Counted from the stretch's first letter, positions 35,434 to 47,094 are shown. The stretch is DNA of 64,000 nucleotides from Chlorocebus sabaeus (GCF_047675955.1 NC_132917.1:12413887-12477886); one strand, 5' to 3'. Notes: generated from the letters alone by a model not told the origin. Translations and numbers: made by a program.

Positions 35434-35584
35434 AGAGAAAACTATTTTAAGACGCAATGGTACATGGTTTCAATAAGGTGGTGGTTGGTGATAGGTAGCA
35501 ATAGATAGATAGAGAGAACTATTTTAAGATGCAATGGTACATAGTTTCAAGAAGGTGGTGGTGGCGATACGTAGCAATAGATAG
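35434..35584. repeat. Two-copy 77-bp tandem duplication
   Basis: Copy 1 (35434-35510) and copy 2 (35511-35584) share AACTATTTTAAGA, GCAATGGTACAT, GTTTCAA, AAGGTGGTGGT and GTAGCAATAGATAG in the same order at a 77-base offset, with several substitutions and a small indel. A GATA-rich junction separates them. Confidence 0.95.
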
Positions 35585-36239
35585 CAAGATTAGTATTTTT
35601 GGTTGGAAAATCCTAATACACTTAACCAAAAGATGGTCTTACTTTCCCTTCTCCTGAGTCTTGGTCAGTCCAGTAAGCAAAATAATGGGGAAAAAAAATG
35701 CTCACTACTATTTTAACTATTGCTCTTAAAATGTACAGTTGTGTAAACAAAGCAAAAAATTACAGAGAGGAGATACGGTGAAAATAAGCATAGGGTTATT
35801 TTTAGCTAATGTGCGGATATTAAAGACAATAGAATGCAACTTTGTGAGTGTGTGTTTTTCAGAATATCAGGTCAAACTGTCCAATTGGGAGACCAATCGT
35901 ACGGATGAACATGCTGCCGTAGCTCAATGCCATGTCTTTAACATATGCTCGCTAAGCACATAGAGCCAGTTTGAGACTACTGCTCCCCTTTACTGTAACA
36001 AGGATGAGAATTTTCGAGTGATTGTTCATAGATTCATCCTTCCATTTCTGGAGACTTATCGTTGTGCTATAATTGTGCATGTGAAAGTATTTTGGTTAGG
36101 ATCATAGTGATAAAAAATAACTTCAAGCAAAAGTAAAACAGGTTGATATTTTATAGATTCCAAGTATTAGATAATCTTAGAGTTGTTCAGCTTCACCATG
36201 ATCATGAGCATGAGGCACGCACCATGTGTGCTGACATGA
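35585..36239. other. Unassigned non-coding sequence
   Basis: Nothing recognised. Confidence 0.45.
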
Positions 36240-36420
36240 TGTGACAACCAGTGGCAAAGCCTCTGTCTTAGCAACAACACGCCTAAGTTTGATTTCTGTC
36301 TCCATCAATGACTGCGATGACTTTGGCAAGTTACTTAACTTTTCTGCTATTCAGTTTTTCTCGTCTATCAAATGGCAGCAATAAAACCTAAGGAAAAAAC
36401 ATGAAATACTGACTGGGGGC
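36240..36420 (+). mobile_element. MIR SINE, sense
   Basis: AGTTTGATTTCTGTCTCCAT, TTTGGCAAGTTACTTAACTT and CTCGTCTATCAAATGGCAGC follow the MIR order. Confidence 0.85.
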
Positions 36421-37851
36421 TATAGCAATGGATGAGAATTGCTGAGAACAGCACCTGTTTACAGCAGAACAAACAACAAATGTCCATTTCTTCCATTTAT
36501 ACAGACACAATATAGATGTGAAGAAATGCACACTTGTGAGTGTGTGTGTGTGTAGGTTTCTCTAAATGAAAAGTAAACAAAAACTTTTCTAACTGAAAGA
36601 CCGAATCACAGCTAAATGGCAGTGTCCAAAAATCTCTGATTCATCAGTTAGCTTTGAATATTATTTTCTCAAGGAACAAAGCCCAATGTGGAATATGATT
36701 AATACTCAAGCGAAAAGCACTGAAAAAGAGAAAATGAGAAGATGGAGAAGCTCATGGTTTTATCTAAGGCACCAGGTTTACTTTATGTTCAAAACAAAAA
36801 AAAAAAAAAGTGAAAAGCCCATAAAATATGCAACCAATATCTCTTGAAAGCACATGAGGTTTTGAAAGAAGACATGTTAATTCATTCTCTAGCTTCATAG
36901 AAGCCTCTATCTAAGGTAATAAAACTCAGCACATTTTTAGAAGAGAAGGGGGAAAAAAACCCTCTCAGTATTGTAGGTGTATGTATAATCCCTTAAAACC
37001 TGCCAGTACCTTGTCACTGCGGAAATGGGGAAAAAAAAAAAAAAAAAAAGAATGCCACCACTAGCAATAAGAAGTGTGCTAATGTAAAAGTGTGTTGCTT
37101 GGCAACAGATTAACTTATTTAAACTTTCATCACTGCTTTGAAGAAGATGCTCTAAAGAGAAAGACAAAGACCACAGTAAAATGCTTGGGATCTGTGATTT
37201 CAGGAGGCCTCCAAAGGACAAGACACTCCTGTCTGGAGCTAAAACCAGGCTTTTGCAAACTATGTTTCCAGAGAGCCTCGGTCAGCGGGATTCCCACTAG
37301 ATTCAGCCAATAGGAGGCACTGGCTGAAGATTACAAGGCTGGGGAAAGAAGTTGGGGGTTTGTGCCTCTGATTGTGTAGAAGTTACTGGGTACAGCTGAC
37401 AGTGAACATAGGGAATGGCAGGCTCCAGTAACCCCAGGGGAAGTAGCACCTGCTTAGCAGTTCCAGCTCTGGCCCAAGCAATGCCCCTTTAGTAGAGTCA
37501 GGATCCAGGATTGGGTGTGGTAGCGTCTCCAACAGCCCAGGGCAGGAGTAGACTGTAGCTGCCAGCACTAGGGTGTTAGCCTAAGCTGGTGGGTGGATCC
37601 GACCTTTCTTCCTTTCTGTTCCTCCACTTTATTTTCTCTTCTATTTTTTTTTTTTCTGGCTTTATACCACCTTGTCTGTATTAAATTCCCTCCATGAAAC
37701 ACCTAAAGTGGTTTCTGACTGGACACAGACTGATAGAAGTTTAGAGTTTTCCTCAATAGACTCAGATTATGGAGCAATGTGATATGGGCGGCAACGGAAA
37801 TCAGTATTATGTACCGAGCTAGGAAAGTAATTGTGATGAGCTTTTAAAACC
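36421..37851. other. Unassigned sequence with A runs
   Basis: A short TG repeat (about 36537-36554), A runs at 36797-36811 and 37031-37049, and a T run near 37647. The stretch TAAATTCCCTCCATGAAACA to GACTGGACACAGACTGATAG (37681-37735) looks like an LTR 3' end, but I cannot place the LTR. Confidence 0.4.
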
Positions 37852-38022
37852 TCTCTATAGATACAGAAAGATATAGTTATTGAGATGATATAGATATATA
37901 GATGATCTAGATACATAAATGTAGATATAGATAGGTTATGTAAATGATATAAATGTAGATACAGATGCAGACATACACATCCTTTTGATCCTGTTTCTCT
38001 GGAAAACACTGCCTAACACAGG
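37852..38022 (+). repeat. GATA-rich tract ending in an MLT2-like LTR end
   Basis: Degenerate GATATAGATA-type repeats at 37852-37975 run into GATCCTGTTTCTCTGGAAAA and CACTGCCTAACACA, the usual 3' end of an MLT2-type ERVL LTR in sense orientation. The rest of the LTR is not recognisable upstream. Confidence 0.65.
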
Positions 38023-38029
38023 CGTGGAG

Positions 38030-38290
38030 GGGGTGATGACCAGAAAGTGAGGCCGTGAGTTGGTGGCCAAGGTCAGATAATGAAGATCTCCTGGTATCAG
38101 CTGAAGGCCTTGGGACTTTATCCTGAGGTTCATCAGAACCACTGATAGTCTTCAGGAAGAGGAGCAAAATGGTCATATTTATTTTCTGGAAAGCCACCTG
38201 CTTGTAGGCATGTAAGGGATGAATCTCCAGAGAAACTAGATTTAGGAGAGCATGACTTTCAAGAAAACAATTCCTCAGAGCATTCAACTG
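38030..38290 (-). mobile_element. L2 LINE fragment, antisense
   Basis: GGCCTTGGGACTTTATCCTG, GTCTTCAGGAAGAGGAGCAA and AATGGTCATATTTATTTTCT resemble antisense L2 upstream of its 3' end. Confidence 0.5.
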
Positions 38291-40119
38291 AACCTCTGCC
38301 CATCAGTGAGGCATGTCTCCAACTTTCCAGCCATTCAGCCCTTCTAATACTTACAGTCCAATTCATTCTTCCCTGCTGACAACTTATTTTACAATGTGCT
38401 TGGGCCACCCCTAAGGCAGAGTTTCTTTTTCCCTTTGCTTTTTATCGAATTACAATGACGAAGAACTATAGGAGAGGGTTTAGTTATATTCTAGTGGACT
38501 GATTCAGGGTCAAAGTTGTTATTATTGACACAGATCATTTCAATGACCACAGCTCACAAGTCAACAGTTTGGGTGCCAAAAAATACCTGGAAACAGAGGT
38601 GACTTCTATATCCAGGCCCTGACAGACTTCATGGTCACAAGAGAGCTATTTTCATGAAAAAAAAAACAAAAAAAAACAAAACTGTGCCCCAGGTTGTGGA
38701 CTGGGGATTAGCATGTGCTCTTTGTTATCCCACTCGGTGCTTTTCAGAGTGATGTAAACTAGTCGTCCAACCTGCAAAGGCTCCAGACATGGAGCCAGGG
38801 GTGTGTTTTCCCTGAGTTTAAGGAAACTTCAGCTCCAGAACCCGCCATGTGCATGGGCTCCTTCCAAGGCTCTCAGAAAGTCCCTGACCATATGTCTTGA
38901 GGATCATATGGTTTTGTAAAATTTGCAAAAGTAAGATATTTTAATTGTAGTCAATTAAGACTATTGTCTTTTTCCATTTCACTTCATCTCTGTCCAACTT
39001 CTCCTCGTGTTGAGTTGTGGTGCAGAGGTGGGCAGCATTTTGAGGATCTAACTGAGAAGAACCTCAGTTAGGGTTAGTTTGGGTTTATTGAAATGAATTC
39101 CTATGTCTCCTAGTCACTTCCAGAACAATTAAGCTATTGCTAACCATCCTGGTGTAGAAACGTCTTCTAGAATATTCCTACCACCCACTGTGTTGACTCA
39201 CCCAGTGCCATGACAAAAAAGAGCGGGGCTGGAGGTTGATACACAATATAAGCTTGCCCCAAGGCTGCAGAAATGTCTGGGGAGCAGAGGAGAAACAGGT
39301 TTTGAAATGTGAAGGCTCAGAAGCTAATCTGTGGAAAATGCTTTCAATCATCAAACACATAAAACTGCAAGCAGATAATTTGAAACAAAAAGTTCTATCT
39401 GTCTCAGAATATGCTTAATCATACATCATATACAATTAAAACACCCCATATTGTTTTCTTTTAAGAAGGGAATTAGATAAAATAGAATTATGAAAGTGAC
39501 TATTTAAATTTCCTACTGATTTGACTGGAAATACTGACATCGTCAAAATAGCAAACTCATAATGTCATTACAACAAAAGCTTCTTAAAAAGCTGGTTAAT
39601 GAAGTTTGTCTAATCAGATTTTAAGAATGGTTGCTGCACAAGAAAATGTGAAGTGACTTGAAATCTTATATCTTTGAAATAAATGTGATGTGTTTTTTTC
39701 CAAATTTCACAACAGTAAACGTTTTCATGGCTTTACTGATAGGGAGTTTGAAAGTAACAGAAGTTTTTCTGAATTGTTAATAAGTTAAAGAAATCAACCG
39801 ACTATGCAAAAGGAAAGACCCTGAGTTCTCTTTCCATTTTAATAAAAAAATTATAAAATTATTGTCATTTGAAGAAATTATCGAAGATTATAACACTTGC
39901 CATGGCATTTTGCTAATAAGGTCTAAGTGATTCCTAGCCCCTCTTCATCTATGAGTTCCACAAAAATATAATCTCCAATCTAAAGGCCTAGAAGATATTG
40001 GTGCTCAGGGAATATTGGCTGAATAAAGAAAGAAATGCTTTACGAGCACTGTATTTTAAAAAATTCCATATATCTATATATACTTTGGGAATATATATAC
40101 AACTAAGAAAATATTGTTT
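38291..40119. other. Unassigned non-coding sequence
   Basis: No family recognised in about 1.8 kb, apart from an A-rich run at about 38658-38681. Confidence 0.45.
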
Positions 40120-40262
40120 ATTCATATTAGTAATAGTCAACATTTATTGAACAAATACTGTAACAGGTATCGGCTTAAGCACCTATGTATACTGTTTTTC
40201 AAAATATATACACCCATTAAGGTAGTTATAGAAATCCACTTAACTCACTCAGAGAGGAGAGT
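40120..40262 (-). mobile_element. MIR SINE 3' part, antisense
   Basis: AACATTTATTGAACAAATAC, TCGGCTTAAGCACCTATG and CCATTAAGGTAGTTATAG follow the antisense MIR order. Confidence 0.7.
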
Positions 40263-40409
40263 GGAGGAGATTCCAGTGGAAATGTTTTTGTCATAGGTAA
40301 TTCAGGCAACTGTTGGACATTTTCCTAAGGTTAACAAAATAAATGACCATAATGTATTGAATTGTGTTTATTTTTCTACAAAAATGTCATTCCACGTTTG
40401 AGGAAGGGA

Positions 40410-40550
40410 AAATGGTGGAAGGAGCACAGCTTTGGAGCCATAAAGATGTGAGTCTCACTTCATGCTCCATTATTTACCAGGTGAGGGATTTGAAAAAGTT
40501 GCATAGCCTGCCTCACTGTGCCTTGATTAGACAGTAAAAATATCAGTGAG
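40410..40550 (+). mobile_element. MIR SINE, sense
   Basis: TGGTGGAAGGAGCACAGCTT, TGGAGCCATAAAGATGTGAG and GTGAGGGATTTGAAAAAGTT follow the MIR order. Confidence 0.75.
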
Positions 40551-40869
40551 AGACTCTCAAGGAGAAAGGAAGTTCACTTTTCAAAAAATGTTGGTGCCAT
40601 TTCATCAACATACAAACATATATAGAAAGAATGGGAAGAAGTTGTTTTACCCAGAACTTCCTCCGCAATGCCAGGTGTTGATGGCCAAAACCACTATGCC
40701 ATTCACTGGTCATCTATCCAAGTCTTTTTCAGAAGAAAGGCAAGCTCAGAGAGCTCAGGAACTGCTCCTCACACACCTGCAGGGAAGGTCCTAAAGGTGC
40801 TGGTAAATCCGACATAATCACATCCCACATGGTACCACCTCCCCAGCCCTTCCCTCACACCTAGAACCC

Positions 40870-41145
40870 TGGGCTGCAACCACAGGAGTTCACTCACTCT
40901 TGTTCCAATGTGCCTTTTCTATGTCTCCCTGCAGCTTCACGTGTTACTTCCCTTGCTGGGACCCTTTTCCTCCCTTCTTCACCCATAATCACCTATCCTT
41001 CAAGGCCCAGCTTAACTACCCCTCCCACTGTGAAATCTGCTCGAATGCCACCGTCAAAAGAAGGCACTTGCCCTGTATAGCCCTCCTTGGCTTATTCTTT
41101 GGACATTTTTCTACAGGTGTCTCCATCATTGAACTATGAACTCTA
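40870..41145 (+). mobile_element. L2 LINE fragment, sense
   Basis: TTGTTCCAATGTGCCTTTTC, ACCTATCCTTCAAGGCCCAG, CTTAACTACCCCTCCCACTG and ATTGAACTATGAACTCTAGG follow the L2 3' order. Confidence 0.65.
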
Positions 41146-41398
41146 GGAAGCTTTTTCTTTTGGAGGGGGAGGTTAAGGGTCATGATATCTTTGAAGAAAA
41201 ATGCAAAACTATGTCAAGTCTGCTCATAAAAATTGAAAACAAATGACTTTTGGAAAAAAAGGTGGAAGAAATAGTGACTTCTGAAGTCAGAAAGAGGAGT
41301 ACTAAGAAACGACCTTTGGTGACTGAATAAAAGTGGAACTAACAAAAAGGAAGAGACAAGAAAGACTGATTTGTCTTTGGTACTAAAAACCACAGTTA

Positions 41399-42511
41399 CT
41401 AGGTTGGTGCAAAAATAATTGCTGTTTCAGATCATGATTTTTAAATCATTATAACTAGGCTCAAACACATCTTTATTAATCAAAATGGGAACCATTACAA
41501 TCAACAACTTTTTACCAATACGAAATTTGTTTATTCCTGTAGTGTAAAAATCCATGCTTTGGGATTCAGCGAACTCTTGGAAAGCGTTTTCTGCATCCTG
41601 CTGGTTGTGGAAGCATTTTCCTGGCAAAAAGTCGTCAAGATGCTTGAAGAAGTGATAGTTGATTGATGAGAGGTCAGTTGAATATAGTGGATGAAGTAGA
41701 GCCTCATAGCCCAATTCGTTCAACTTTTGAAGAGTTGGTTGTACAATGTGTGGTCCGGCATTTTCATGGAGAACAATTGGGCTCTTTCTGTTGACCAATG
41801 CTGGCTGCAGGCATTGCGGTTTTCGGTGCATCTCATTGATTTGCTGAGTATACTTCTCAGATGCAATGGTTTCACCGGGATTCAGAAAGCTGTAGTGTAT
41901 CAGACCGGCAGCAGACGACCAAATAGTGACCATGACTTTTTTTGGTGCAAGTTTGGCTTTGGGAAGTGCTTTGGAGCTTCTCTGTCTAACCACTGAGCTT
42001 GTCATTGCTGGTTGTCGTATAAAATCCACTTTTTGTCGCATGTCATAATCTGATTGAGAAGTGGTTTGTTGTTGTACAGAATAAGAAAAGACAACAGTTC
42101 AAAATGACGATCTTTAAAATTTTCACTCAGCTCGTGAGGCACCCACATGTCAAGCTTTTTCACCTTTCCAATTTGCTTCTAATGCTGAACAATCGCAGAA
42201 TGGTTGAGGTTGAGTTCTTCAGCAACTTCTCATGTAGTTGTAAGAGGATCAGCTTTGATGATTGCTCTCAATTGGCTGTTGTCAGCTTGTGATGACCGGC
42301 CGCTACACTCCTCATCTTCAAGGCTCTCATTTCCTTTGCAAAACTTCTTGAACCACCACTGCACTGTATGTTCATTAGCAGATCCTGGGTCAAATGTCTT
42401 TACAACCCAATTTGAACCCAAATAAGAAAATCTCTTGAATTTGCTTTTTGTCTAACATAATTTCACAATCTAAAATGAATATAAAATAAACAGCATGTTG
42501 CACATTCCTGG
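41399..42511 (-). mobile_element. Hsmar1-type mariner, antisense, 5' end lost
   Basis: The 3' terminal inverted repeat is at the left, CTAGGTTGGTGCAAAAATAA, after a TA at 41397-41398. The transposase remnant and the usual 5' untranslated sequence follow. On the right, element sequence stops near 42511 (antisense of CCAGGAATGTGCAACATGCT) without the 5' inverted repeat, and LTR sequence begins at once. Hsmar1 was active in early anthropoid primates. Confidence 0.92.
41427..42458 (-). pseudogene. Broken mariner (Hsmar1-type) transposase
   Basis: An intact copy would be a DD34D transposase that cuts and pastes the element. The start codon is at 42456-42458 (peptide MLDKKQIQ). About 30 bases are missing soon after, near 42397, which shifts the frame. 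The N-terminal DNA-binding part is then readable at 42230-42421 (HTVQWWFKKFCKG, LRAIIKADPLTTT). A TGA ends that frame at about 42227, where other copies have a CGA. Further stops follow in 42041-42226. A one-base loss in an A run near 41940 shifts the frame again. The C-terminal part (41427-42041) is open for 204 codons. The first catalytic Asp (TCDKKW) survives near 42040, the second is Glu (VLHENAG, residue 93 of the C-terminal frame), and the third is Asn (INYH, residue 128), 34 residues later. It cannot encode active transposase. No SET domain is nearby, so it is not SETMAR. Confidence 0.93.
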
Positions 42512-42832
42512 TGTCTCTTCCTCTTTTAATAAGGACACAGGTTTCATCGGATTAGCATCCCACTCTTTTGACAGCATTTAAACTTAATTAAATTGGTAGA
42601 AGATGAGAAATTATGCTATTCAGGCGATGGGTACCCTAAAAGCCCTGACTTGACCACTATGTAATCTATACAGGCAAAGAAATTACACTTATATCCTGTA
42701 AACTTACATGAATAAAATATTAAATAAGCTTAATTATCTCCTTAAAGACCTTATCTTTAAATACAGTCACGTTGGGTTAGGACTACTTCCACACGTGGAT
42801 TTTAGAGGGACAGAACTCAGTCCATAACAACA
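42512..42832 (-). mobile_element. MaLR/MLT-type LTR fragment, antisense
   Basis: In antisense it shows TTTTAATAAGGACACAGGTT, AATTATCTCCTTAAAGACCT, TATCTTTAAATACAGTCACG and GACAGAACTCAGTCCATAAC, the usual order of a MaLR-class LTR 5' half reversed. Its inner end abuts the mariner. Subfamily not resolved. Confidence 0.65.
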
Positions 42833-44299
42833 GAGGACCACTGAAATTGGAAGAGGCGTGTGACTCATTCCGGCTGCTGCACTGCGGCAGCTCCCAAGCA
42901 GTGGCACTGACAAGCTATGTCACCAGGCAGAGGCTGACACAAAAGAGCAACCCAGGGGACTAAAGGCCACATCTGTAGCAGCTTAGAAGTTGCCTCAGCC
43001 TCACGCTGTAGCTCCTGCACAGGTTAAACAGTCTTGGGCAAGGCTAAGAAGCCAGGGACACAGTAGGGGTTGCTGAGTAAGAGTCAAGAGTTTGTCTTCC
43101 TAAGACCAGGGCAACTTAGAGACATCATCATCACATTTGTGTCTCTGGTTCCTAGGAGACACGGGGGCACAGGGGAAGTGTTCAGTTATTGGCCAATGAA
43201 TTTCAAATGGTTAAATATTTGAGAACACAGGGAGCTCCCCATCACTGACCGCATCTGTCCAAGGGGCTATGCAAAGTGGTTGTGCATTGAATGCGACCTT
43301 GAAAATTTTGTCCTGGTCTAAGAGTCTGACTCTTTGTTTACATAATAAAGTGGCTCATAAAAATTCCCCATCTCTTTCTACATCTGAGTAGATTTTCTTA
43401 GTTTACACTGTAACCTTGTGAGCAATGTTTGTATTTTGCATATGCGTTTGCCCCATTTTGGAGTGGCATTTTAAGGGGAGGATGACTTATAATGTTCCTT
43501 CATTAGAAACATTGTAAAGCAAGATAGGCTTTTATGGCTCTATGTCCTTTTGATGCACGTACGTAGGCAGCGCTAGTAGTATCTCATCAGAAGCCCTCTC
43601 TTCTTTCAACTGGGTCCACAGGTTGAACTCTTACCTAGGAGTGAAGCCCCAGGACTGCTCATTGCCCTGTCTGGAAGTGGTGTCAGGGGAACTATGGCCC
43701 ACCGGCCCCAGATCTTTCTAAGGGGCACACTGAATTACATAGTTCACCTCAAGAGTTAAACTAGACAAAGTGGGCCCGAACGTAATAAGACAGCCCATTA
43801 GGAACATTTTCTGTGCTTACATCTTACTGACTTTTATCATAAATTAGAGATTTTGAAGAGAATGAGTCATAGAAAAAGAAAAAAAATAATAACCTGGTTC
43901 GGCAATCAGCATATTATATCTCCCCAATGACTCATAACATCAGACTCAAGTCAGGACAAACAGAGTTCCTGTCAGAAAGAAGTGCAGTTAAAAATAAAAG
44001 CAAAAATAGGAAGGGGTGGGCGGGCGGGGAGGGGGAACAAAACCTTTTAAACTGTGCCTAGAACTCTCCCCAGCTTGGATTCCCTAATGAGGGATTTGAG
44101 GTGCAAAGAGTCTGAAAAGCCTGAGTCAGACAGCAGGAGGAAGCAGCTCCCAGGGCGCGAAGACAAATGGATTTCTTCATAAAATCCTCCAGGAAAAGAA
44201 AAGCAGCAGAAACCATGAAGTATGGATTATTCATTAAATACGAAAGGGCCTGCAAGAAGGCTTCTCCTAATGAAATCGTGGCACAATTTAATGAAGAAA
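42833..44299. other. Unassigned sequence with candidate regulatory motifs
   Basis: No repeat family recognised. AP-1 consensus heptamers occur at 43863-43869, 43928-43934 and 44122-44128, with a further one at 42861-42867, and a G-quadruplex motif at 44013-44035. No promoter, exon or transcript is evident. Confidence 0.4.
44013..44035 (+). other. G-quadruplex motif
   Basis: Five G runs of 4, 3, 3, 4 and 5 bases separated by single-base loops within 23 bases, meeting the standard G3+N1-7 pattern with very short loops. Confidence 0.9.
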
Positions 44300-44490
44300 T
44301 ACAGGTTTCAGAGTTAAACCAACTTGCGTCTTAATTGTGGTTCCACCAAAATTGGCTGTGCAAGCTTGGAAGGATCCTTAGTTTTCACATCTGTTGGATG
44401 AGGATAACAAGCCACAGCACAGAGCTGTTGTGAAGATTAACCGATGCTAAGTATGTAAAGCACTTAGCATGGTGTATACATTTACAGGAA
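44300..44490 (+). mobile_element. MIR SINE, sense
   Basis: CAGAGTTAAACCAACTTGCG, TCACATCTGTTGGATGAGGA and AGTATGTAAAGCACTTAGCA follow the MIR order. Confidence 0.85.
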
Positions 44491-44809
44491 AAAAAGATTG
44501 ACACTAAATAATAATTTGTCTTAAAACTATAGATGAAAATACATCCGGACAGAGGTTACTGAAGCTTTAATTGATAGACTCAGATAAGTGTCTATCAAGC
44601 ATGTCACAGAATCACAGCTTCATAACAGTGGATTTAGGCCCAGCTGACTAAGGCCATGGTACCCTTGAACATTTTATTACAGCAGAAGAGGTTAAGCACC
44701 CTTGGCTGGTCCAACAGCTCCCTGTTCTACACGAGTTCCTCTTCTTCGGTTTCTCCCCAACCAGCCTAGCCAGGGCTTTTAGTGTACATTTGAAAGCCCA
44801 ACATTAAGT

Positions 44810-45025
44810 TTGCAGTTAGACAACTTTGGATTAAGCCTTGATTCTTCCAGTTACTACCTATGTGACATCGGCGAGATGCTTCACCTTTCTGAGCCTTAGT
44901 ATCTCACCTGTGAAATGAAGTAGGTAGCTACTACCTTAAACAGATGCTATGGAATTTTGAATGAAGAACTTGAAATGTCTAGCATAGTTTGTGAGCACAA
45001 AAGTAATTGACAGACTATTTTCATT
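44810..45025 (+). mobile_element. MIR SINE, sense
   Basis: TGATTCTTCCAGTTACTACC, TATGTGACATCGGCGAGATG and CTTTCTGAGCCTTAGTATCT follow the MIR order. Confidence 0.85.
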
Positions 45026-45299
45026 CCTCTCTCCTAACTAATATACGCATTTTGTTAGTTACAAACAAGACAATCAATAGCAGAAACGATCTACCCACCA
45101 TTTACAGGAGAATATTTGGAAAAAAGTTAGTTCAATTTGTAAGTGTTTATAGAAAAGAAGGAGCTAAGTGAACGTCCCACTCCTCAGGCCAATATCTCTT
45201 AGTCTTTGTAATCTTTGTTCTCTCATTTCCAGAGAGGAAAAAACACGTCCCTGATAAGTGGGGTTGCATGTGGTCCTGTCAGTCACCTGTCCCAGTACA

Positions 45300-45510
45300 C
45301 TGTTGTGAAAGGTTGTAGGGTTTGGAGACAGACTTACGTGGTTTTATATCCTAGTTTCCTACCTTAAAGCTGTATGAAGTTAATTAAATCATGGAAGCCT
45401 CCATTTCCTCACCTACGATGCAGAGAGCTACCTCACAGGCTTGCTATGAAGATTAAACCGCACGACAGAAGAGCCTGAACTATGAGTCAACAAGGGGTAG
45501 CTGCTGTGTG
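45300..45510 (+). mobile_element. MIR SINE, sense
   Basis: GGGTTTGGAGACAGACTTAC, AAGCTGTATGAAGTTAATTA and CTTGCTATGAAGATTAAACC follow the MIR order. Confidence 0.8.
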
Positions 45511-45899
45511 GCAGTCCCAGGTCATCCACCATTCTGCATGTGTTTCTTGCTTCAGGACCCAGGACTTTGCTATTTGCAGTTCCTTTGAGAGCAGACACCT
45601 CTCATGATCTCCTTCGAGTTTTTAATCCTTGTAAATATCTGCAGTGTGGAATCAGTCTGCAGCTAATGCTCCTCCAGGTTGCTCATGAAGTCACATGTAA
45701 GGATCACTGGGGATGATGAAGAACTGCAGAACTAACACACCAGAGGGAGTGGCAAAGCTTTCTAAACTAGAAGGTCTTTACAGCTGTGATCCTTGTTCTA
45801 AAGTTTCTAACTCCCCCCTGAGAGAGTCTCAAGCTCATCCTTATTTTCAGGATGTAGCTTACTGTATCCTCTTTATCCTCACTCTGCATCTGCTTACAT

Positions 45900-46434
45900 T
45901 GTTACTGGAAAGAGGTCTGGATCCAGTCCCCAAGAGAGGGTTCTTTGATCTCATGCAAGAAAGAATTCAGGGCAAGTCCACAGAGTGAAGTGAAAGCAAG
46001 TTTAAGAAAGTAAAGGAATAAAAGAATGGGCTACTCTGTAAACACAGCAGCCCTGAGAGCTGTTGGTTGCCTATTTTTATGGTTATTTCTGATGATATGC
46101 TAAACAAAGGGTGGATTATTCATGCCTCCCCTTTTTGGACCAGATAGGGTACCTTCATGACATTGCCATGGCATTTGTAAACTGTCATGGCGCTGGTGAG
46201 AGTGCAGCAGTGAGGATGACACTCTCATGGCCGTTTTGGTTTTGTTGGGTTTTAGCCAGTTTCTTTACTGCAACCTGTTTTATCAGCAAGGCATTTGTGA
46301 CCTGTGTCTTGTGCCAGTCTCCCATCTCACCTTGTGACTTATAATGCCTAACAGGGAATGCAGCCAGTAAGTTTTAGCCTTATTTTACCCACCCCCTACT
46401 CAAGATGGAGTCACTCTTGTTCTAACCCCTGACA
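45900..46434 (+). mobile_element. Solo class I (ERV1) LTR with 4-bp duplication
   Basis: It begins TGTTACTGGAAAGAGGTC and ends CCCCTGACA, giving TG...CA ends. ACAT directly flanks both sides (45896-45899 and 46435-46438), the 4-bp duplication usual for gammaretrovirus-like ERV1. Family phrases include GAATTCAGGGCAAGTCCACA, CATGACATTGCCATGGCATT and GCAACCTGTTTTATCAGCAA. There is no internal region, so it is a recombined solo LTR. Family name not resolved. Confidence 0.85.
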
Positions 46435-46491
46435 ACATCACAGTGTTTCACACCTAGAAACGTGGAATGCTTGAAATAATAGCACTCAGTG

Positions 46492-47094
46492 TGGTAGATT
46501 GTAGTCTCCATAATAATAATTATGGTACCACATGGTCTTCCAGAATTTTGTGATCAAGAAGCAAAGCAGATTTACCCACACCATGAGTCTTGACAGGTCT
46601 TAATGGCTGGTCCAAGGAAGAGGCGTGGCAGAAGGGACACAGGTGGCTTCTAAAGCTGGATCAGAAAAGGTACTACAGTTTTAGCCTCCTCTCTCTCCCT
46701 CTCTTTTTCTCTCTCTTTCTCTGTGTTTGTCTCTCTTTTAGGAGCCCTCATATACCACATAATAATTCCAGCAACCCTGCAGCTATCCTGAAGCTGCCAT
46801 GCTGGAAAGGCCAACTGGGAGACCACATAGAGACTGAGAGAGACTTCCAAGGACTCCAGCTAATCCAGGACCCCAGCAGTTTGAATCTCCCAGCAATGCC
46901 ACCATACAGGAGAGGGAGCAAATACTCAGAAGATTCAAGCACCAGCTGCATGGGTTGATACCTACACAAAAGGCATTGCATAAGAGTCCAGCCAACTCCC
47001 AGAAATGTGAGAAATAGTAATGAAATGAATGCTGTTGTTTAAGACCCCTACGGAATAGGGCAACTTGTTATTCAGCGATAGGTCACTGGAAAAC
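46492..47094 (+). mobile_element. 5' LTR of a MaLR (MLT1-like) provirus
   Basis: Ordered matches to the LTR at 50852: AGAAGCAAAGCAGATTTACC, GAGACCACATAGAGACTGAG, ATGAAATGAATGCTGTTGTT and TTGTTATTCAGCGATAGGTC. It carries a CT-rich tract at about 46687-46738 that lengthens it. MaLR internal sequence starts directly after it. Boundaries are plus or minus about 10 bases. Confidence 0.75.

Noticed and set aside
41427..42041. Mariner C-terminal frame as a functional gene
   Set aside because: Open for 204 codons, but it lacks an N-terminus in frame, has substituted catalytic residues, and carries upstream frameshifts and stops.
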